Shown: positions 6,402 to 10,891 of the stretch, piece by piece
Numbering within the stretch: the first letter of the stretch is position 1
Layout: each line of letters begins with the position of its first letter
Source of the DNA: a bacterium
GTDB lineage: Bacteria; Zixibacteria; MSB-5A5; GN15; FEB-12
Direction of reading: 5' to 3'
DNA length: 10,891 bases
Assembly: GCA_030668045.1 (NCBI GenBank)
Contig: DAOUUR010000035.1
Coordinates: forward strand, 1-10,891
Notes under the pieces: generated by a model
Database searches by the model: none
What the model saw: the letters and a program-made list of their open reading frames with translations, nothing else
Told to the model about the DNA's origin: nothing
Made by a program: the position numbers and the translations under genes

Positions 6402-9400
6402 ATGATGAAAATCTACTCTCGTAAATCTCTTGTCCGTCTTTTTACGACGGTATTGATACTGACTGTTGCTTTCCGTTTTACGGCTGGCGCTGATGATAGC
6501 CAGTCCGAACGCGCCGGGTTGAGTCTGTCTTCGGAACAAACTGAAGGCCTGATCGACAGCATCGCCATTCTGCCGCACACCGACACGGCTGTGCGGTCGG
6601 GAGAAACGCTTCGGTTTTACGCCATGGCATATGACTCAGAGGGCAATCTGTTGCCTGACGTTGATTTCATCTGGTCACTGGCCGACAGTGCTTCTCTTCT
6701 CGGGACTCTCGACGGGCCGGTGTTCACAGCGGCGGAGGTCGGAGTTGGCCGCGTTCGTGCATCCTGGGGTGGCGCCTGCGCCGAGTCGGGGCACATCAGA
6801 GTGCGGCACGGTGATCTGAGCCAGCTCTTCCTGAATATTCTTCCCGACCAAATTGTCAACCAGACGCTTAAGGATACTGCCGAGGTAATGCTCTTTGACA
6901 CCTATGGCAACCTCTGTATCGAATACGATCTGGCGGCAAACCCACTGACCCTGACACCATCGGTCGGGCAGTTAGTCCCCGATCAATTCGACGATAGCTC
7001 CCTGCAGATAGGTGGCATAGTTCACCTGCTTCCAGCCGGAGTTGTGTATGGTGAATTTTCGACTATCTGCCAGATTGTTGCCTCTACCGGGGGAGTTGTC
7101 TCTCAGGCGGTGGCGATCTCGTTTAATGGTTACGATGTTCTCGACGTTCTTGATTCCGATTACGATCCGATTGAGTCGATTTCTCGGGACGAACCCACGA
7201 CGGTGTACGTCGTCCTTCGGAACGGTGGCAGCAAATCGCCCAGCGCGCTGGTGTTAGTGCAGGCCACGTTGGTTGCCGGTGGTGAAACAGATTCTGAAAA
7301 TTTCATTGGCGGGAGCGGTGGAAAAACCGATACCCTCGCGCTCACGTTGCCGGCATATACCGGGATTGCGACTGTCGATACGCTGGCAATCTATGTTGAG
7401 GCCGATTTTCAATTACGGGGAACGACATATACATCGGTCGACACTCTGGCTGTTCCGGTCATGATCGAGGTAGTGACGAGTCTTGAGGTAGTAGACGGCT
7501 CGGTAACGCCTGACTCCGTTTATCCGGGCGAGTCATTCCAGATCGAGTTCGATGTTGAAGCCGAATCTTTTGGCGGACCGATTGACAGCGCCTACCTGAC
7601 AGTCCAACTGGTTTCTGAAAAAGGTGGCCCCTCTCTTGTCACTCTCTTTGACGATATGATCACCGAGGAAAGTTTCTCCGGTGGGCTGATCAGCTATCGC
7701 GGGTTGACGTCGCTTGTATCTTCGCAGGCAGGACTTTTTGCCGGAACGTACTATTATCATTTCGACTACAGGCTTTTCTCGGGAGCGCAGACTCTTCTTC
7801 TGAACAACCAATACCCGGATTCGGTTGAACTGCTTCCCGCAATATCGTTAGGCTACGTGACATCCAGCCTGGCTCCAACTACGGTCCGCGCGGGTAAGGA
7901 AGTTTCCTTCCGATTCCAACTCGACTTGAGTAGTGCCATTGGGATCACGATCCATCCCGGACTCTCGACAGTTCGTATCGTTGGCGATGGCTTCAGCGCT
8001 ACAACCAGTTTGCTATCTTCGATAGACAGTTTCCACTATGGTCTTAACGATGTTGTCTCGCAACCATTCTTTGTACCGGAATCGCAACTCGGTCACGACC
8101 TTCAGATCAACGCCGAGATCGCCTACAGTGTATTCTCCGGCGATGCTGCCTTCACCTATGCCACTGATCTGGGAGGCGAAGCGGTTGCGGTTGAACAGAC
8201 AGCCAGAGTGCAAATTATTGCTGTCGAGGTTGACGCTCCCAACGCTCCTTGTGTCAACACCGGACAGATATTCAGTGTTGTGTGTCAACTGGCCAATCTG
8301 TCCAATGTTGAGGCTGGGTCGTTAGGCCTGGTTCTCTCAAGCGACGGTAGTTCCAGTTTTGTCTCCGAGGTGACGGTAGAGAATCTGATGGCACTGGACA
8401 CGGTGGAAGTTGTTTTTGAGATCACTGCATCGGAGCAGACCACCGCTGCCGAGTTATTCCAGGTTTGTGTTGCCACCGGCGAAGTTGACGTCCTGCCGGC
8501 GATTGACAATATGACTCTTGTTCAGATTGAGACGCCCGCGATGCTGGCGATTGAGTGGGAGGTGTTGGGGCTTGATGGTGGTATCATCGGCGCCGGAGAC
8601 GGGTTCAGTCTCATTGTTGAAGTGGCAAATCAAGGGCAGGCCGCCGCCTCCAACGGCGAGTATCTCCTGACGGCTGATGGTGTCGATTTTGGGCTGGGTG
8701 ATTCGTTGCGGGGAGTTTTTGTGGTCGGTGAACATCTGAATTTTGCGTTGCAGGCACCCGCGTTCGATACGACGGTTCTCTTTACATATGAGATCACAAG
8801 CTTACCTCAGGACCTCAACAGTCTGGAACCTGCGCAGACGGTCAATTCATCTTTTGAGTTTGCCGTCAGAATCGAATCATTCGATGCTGACATCCGAGTT
8901 GAAACTGATCTGCCGAACCATCAACCAGTATTGCCCGGGCGGGAGGCGGAGCTTTTTGAGGTGATGTTCAACAATACGAGCGGCTCCAGTGGTAGTCAGA
9001 TTGAACTGCAGCAGATTGAATTGCAGATAACAGATAGAGCCGACCAACCGCTTGACGCTCGTGATGTCCTCATAGCGGGCAGTACCTGGTTTGTTGATAG
9101 CGACGGTAATCGTCTTTCGCAGGCAACAATCGGCGGTAATCGAGTTCTCTTTTTCTTCAGCGGTTTTGTCATTGAGCCGGGACAGACGCGTTCGGTGAAG
9201 CTACTCGCCACAGCGAAAGCCGGTCTGGAATCGTTCCGGGTGAAGCTTGATCGGGACGATGTAACGATGGTGTTGCTCGATGGTCCGGCGGCGGGAACTG
9301 CTCCCCGTCTTTTCTCCAGTGAAGAGGGACAGTACCTGATCTCGGCTTATATCGTGCTCAAGGGTGCATCGTTCGGCGCATCACTGATGGTCGAGAACAA

Positions 9401-9674
9401 TCCGTTTGACCCTGCAGAAGGCCCAGCCGTGCTGACGTACGAATTGACGCAGGCATCGATGGTAGAACTTCGGGTTTTCACTCTGACCGGTGAACAGGTT
9501 TTCTTACACGTTTATCCATCTGGTTCCGAAGGCGGCCAGGAAGGCGAGAATTTTGTGCAATGGGGTGGTCGTAACGATAGCGGCGATAATGTGCGCAACG
9601 GTGTTTATGTTGTGATGATTCGTGCGCTGGCCACCGGTGAGACCACACAGCTAAGGTTGGCTCTGGTGCGATAA
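6402..9674 (+). CDS. Large secreted multi-Ig-like surface protein with FlgD-type C-terminal tail
   Basis: 1090 residues. A Sec signal peptide is clear: basic n-region (K3, R7, K8, R12), hydrophobic core 13-26, and A-G-A at 28-30 before D31 as the likely cleavage site. Two Ig-like beta regions follow (about 52-136, BIG-like, and 139-245), then six degenerate modules starting near residues 246, 361, 483, 603, 715 and 827. The tail from about 998 (N-N-P-F-D-P, L-R-V-F-T-L-T-G-E-Q-V, N-G-V-Y-V-V-M-I) matches the FlgD-type Ig domain (PF13860-like). In FCB-type bacteria this often ends exported proteins and resembles type IX sorting tails. Cys617 and Cys628 may form a disulfide. No enzyme motif is visible, so a structural, adhesive or scaffold role at the cell surface is inferred. 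Tandem ATGs at 6402 and 6405 follow a T run, and neither has a Shine-Dalgarno. The stop overlaps the next start by one base. Confidence 0.88.
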   Translation: MMKIYSRKSLVRLFTTVLILTVAFRFTAGADDSQSERAGLSLSSEQTEGLIDSIAILPHTDTAVRSGETLRFYAMAYDSEGNLLPDVDFIWSLADSASLLGTLDGPVFTAAEVGVGRVRASWGGACAESGHIRVRHGDLSQLFLNILPDQIVNQTLKDTAEVMLFDTYGNLCIEYDLAANPLTLTPSVGQLVPDQFDDSSLQIGGIVHLLPAGVVYGEFSTICQIVASTGGVVSQAVAISFNGYDVLDVLDSDYDPIESISRDEPTTVYVVLRNGGSKSPSALVLVQATLVAGGETDSENFIGGSGGKTDTLALTLPAYTGIATVDTLAIYVEADFQLRGTTYTSVDTLAVPVMIEVVTSLEVVDGSVTPDSVYPGESFQIEFDVEAESFGGPIDSAYLTVQLVSEKGGPSLVTLFDDMITEESFSGGLISYRGLTSLVSSQAGLFAGTYYYHFDYRLFSGAQTLLLNNQYPDSVELLPAISLGYVTSSLAPTTVRAGKEVSFRFQLDLSSAIGITIHPGLSTVRIVGDGFSATTSLLSSIDSFHYGLNDVVSQPFFVPESQLGHDLQINAEIAYSVFSGDAAFTYATDLGGEAVAVEQTARVQIIAVEVDAPNAPCVNTGQIFSVVCQLANLSNVEAGSLGLVLSSDGSSSFVSEVTVENLMALDTVEVVFEITASEQTTAAELFQVCVATGEVDVLPAIDNMTLVQIETPAMLAIEWEVLGLDGGIIGAGDGFSLIVEVANQGQAAASNGEYLLTADGVDFGLGDSLRGVFVVGEHLNFALQAPAFDTTVLFTYEITSLPQDLNSLEPAQTVNSSFEFAVRIESFDADIRVETDLPNHQPVLPGREAELFEVMFNNTSGSSGSQIELQQIELQITDRADQPLDARDVLIAGSTWFVDSDGNRLSQATIGGNRVLFFFSGFVIEPGQTRSVKLLATAKAGLESFRVKLDRDDVTMVLLDGPAAGTAPRLFSSEEGQYLISAYIVLKGASFGASLMVENNPFDPAEGPAVLTYELTQASMVELRVFTLTGEQVFLHVYPSGSEGGQEGENFVQWGGRNDSGDNVRNGVYVVMIRALATGETTQLRLALVR
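7137..9300 (+). repeat. Six degenerate Ig/CARDB-like protein modules
   Basis: Protein-level repeats inside the surface protein. Each opens with a strand and then a pattern like (P)-x-x-V-x-x-G-x-x-F/V-x-I/F-x-(V/F)-x-(V/L). Examples are S-V-Y-P-G-E-S-F-Q-I-E-F-D-V (module from 361), T-V-R-A-G-K-E-V-S-F-R-F (483) and C-V-N-T-G-Q-I-F-S-V-V-C (603). Module starts are spaced 115, 122, 120, 112 and 112 residues apart. DNA identity is low, so the duplication is old. The sixth module is longer and its end is approximate. Confidence 0.6.
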
Positions 9675-10891
9675 TGAATTATAGACTCGGCATACTCATT
9701 CTGACGCTGGCTCTGACGCTGGCGACTTCGGTTTCGGCAGACAACGCAGGTAATGAATCGCTCTTTGCTGTCGGCACCGGAGCAAGAGCTCTCGGGATGG
9801 GTGGCGCTTATACATCGCTGGCCGATGATGCCACTGCTGTTTACTACAATCCGGCCTGCCTACCGCATCTTGAGTTCCATGAAGTATCATTTATGCACAT
9901 GCAACTCTTTGAGGGGACGGTCTATGACTTTGCATCGTGGGCGCATCCTCTGCTCGGTCTCGGGGGAGTTGGCATTGCCTATATGCGCATCGGCACCAGC
10001 GACATTGTGCGGAGAAACAACTACGTAAATGAGGGTTGGTTTGATTTCTCGACCTCGCAGTTGCTCGTTGCGGCCGGACGTAAACTTGAAGGCGGTGTTA
10101 CAGCCGGGGTGACATTGAAGGTTATCAACCAGTCGCTGGATAACCTGACCGACAATGGATTCGGCATGGACCTTGGCCTGAGGATGGATATTACCGACCG
10201 TATCTCGACCGGTCTTGTTGTTCGTGACATTGTTCCGGCAGCTATCAAACTAAAGAATGAAACCGAGCATTCCCCAACTTCGGTGACGGCTGGACTGTCG
10301 TTTCGGGAAATATACCTGTCAGAGATGATTGATTTGACCGGTTCGGTTGATCTGGAAAAACCGGAGGGTCGCTCGGCTCTGATTCACGCCGGAGTGGAGA
10401 TGGTTGCAAAGGGCAAGTACTCTCTGAGGGCCGGGTATGATCGGGACAACGTTTCTCTTGGGGCCGGGTATGCTGTCCGCCGACTCCGCGTTGACTACGC
10501 ATACAAGTTCATTGACTACCTCGCCAACAGCCACCGGTTCTCGCTCTCGTTTATGATCGGGTCGTCGATATCGGAGCAGCAAGCAGGACGAGAAGAAGAA
10601 GCCCGGCTACAGAGTACCGCTCTGCTTGCAGACGAGAAGGAACGCCAGTTTGCGTTTTTCAAGAACAAGGCCGATATGTACAACGAGCAATTCCGACTCG
10701 ACTCGGCGCTGGCCTACTACTATCGTGCGCTGGCATTTGATGAGGACAACCAGGAAGTGATTGGAACGATCGCTGCTGTCAAGGATGCTCTTGATGTGCA
10801 GCAGCAACACGGGTATGGGCTGACCCAAACCCGAACCGAGATGGCCGGGTTGATCTATAATTTCTTCTTGCAGGCCAAGATATTTGCCGAC
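9674..10891 (+). CDS. PorV/UPF0164-type outer-membrane barrel with helical TPR-like extension, 3'-truncated
   Basis: 406 codons, open to the right edge with no stop. A signal peptide is present (M-N-Y-R then a Leu-rich core, likely cleaved after S-V-S-A at residues 19-22). The mature N-terminus carries the family signature G-T-G-A-R-A-L-G-M-G-G-A-Y-T-S-L-A-D-D and A-V-Y-Y-N-P-A-C-L. Alternating beta strands, many ending in aromatic residues, run to about residue 296. This fits the FadL-like barrel of PorV/PorQ/UPF0164 proteins, which in type IX secretion act as outer-membrane shuttles or anchors. After residue 300 the character changes to charged helices (R-E-E-E-A-R-L; D-S-A-L-A-Y-Y-Y-R-A-L-A-F-D near 350), like a TPR unit. 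Position 62 is Cys where Gly is usual in N-P-A-G-L. The start TAATG overlaps the upstream stop, which suggests translational coupling. Function as a partner of the upstream protein is inferred. Confidence 0.85.
   Translation, partial: MNYRLGILILTLALTLATSVSADNAGNESLFAVGTGARALGMGGAYTSLADDATAVYYNPACLPHLEFHEVSFMHMQLFEGTVYDFASWAHPLLGLGGVGIAYMRIGTSDIVRRNNYVNEGWFDFSTSQLLVAAGRKLEGGVTAGVTLKVINQSLDNLTDNGFGMDLGLRMDITDRISTGLVVRDIVPAAIKLKNETEHSPTSVTAGLSFREIYLSEMIDLTGSVDLEKPEGRSALIHAGVEMVAKGKYSLRAGYDRDNVSLGAGYAVRRLRVDYAYKFIDYLANSHRFSLSFMIGSSISEQQAGREEEARLQSTALLADEKERQFAFFKNKADMYNEQFRLDSALAYYYRALAFDEDNQEVIGTIAAVKDALDVQQQHGYGLTQTRTEMAGLIYNFFLQAKIFAD
9701..9724 (+). repeat. 12-bp tandem duplication in the signal-peptide coding region
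   Basis: CTGACGCTGGC occurs at 9701-9711 and again at 9713-9723, a 12-bp unit repeated twice with one mismatch at the last base. It encodes L-T-L-A-L-T-L-A in the hydrophobic core of the signal peptide. It is in frame, so copy-number change would only lengthen or shorten the core. Confidence 0.6.

Noticed and set aside
6382..6404. Leaderless transcription of the surface-protein gene using GATAAG at 6382-6387 as -10
   Set aside because: The spacing to the ATG is too long for a leaderless start and no -35 element is found upstream.
9753..10028. A 91-codon plus-strand frame within the barrel gene
   Set aside because: It is a shadow of the open frame starting at 9674, which has a signal peptide and the family signature.

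Overview
The window is a run of plus-strand bacterial genes with moderate G+C (close to half by eye). It carries a conserved housekeeping cluster and, behind it, a two-gene cell-surface locus. I see no mobile element, CRISPR array, tRNA or rRNA. The gene order pheT-zapB-zapA-rny-ymdB-folD occurs in several deep-branching Gram-negative lineages. A large secreted protein with a FlgD-like Ig tail sits next to a PorV/UPF0164-type outer-membrane barrel. This pairing points to an FCB-group or neighbouring candidate phylum (Zixibacteria-like is my best guess, from general knowledge and not from a search). Most starts lack a clear Shine-Dalgarno sequence, which fits that group.

Positions 1-4314: the 3' four-fifths of pheT (phenylalanyl-tRNA synthetase beta chain) enters from the left edge. 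Two nucleotides later comes a small ZapB-like coiled-coil gene. A gap of about 100 bp holds a good sigma70-type promoter candidate, followed by zapA and then rny (RNase Y, the only gene with a strong GGAGG ribosome site). A perfect 11-bp hairpin with a U tract closes this block.

Positions 4390-6116: a YmdB-family metallophosphoesterase gene and folD (one-carbon folate enzyme), 20 bp apart and probably co-transcribed. The rny-ymdB neighbourhood is also known from Firmicutes.

Positions 6117-10891: a 285-bp non-coding leader holds a strong promoter candidate. A terminator-like hairpin ends it, and the hairpin's run of seven T abuts the ATG of the next gene. That gene encodes a 1090-residue exported protein: signal peptide, two N-terminal Ig-like regions, six degenerate modules of about 112-122 residues, and a FlgD-type Ig tail. 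Its stop codon overlaps the start of a second exported protein by one base. This second protein is a PorV/UPF0164-type barrel with a helical, TPR-like extension and runs off the right edge. The pair looks like a surface cargo protein and its outer-membrane partner. The tight coupling and the unusual leader are the most interesting parts of the window.
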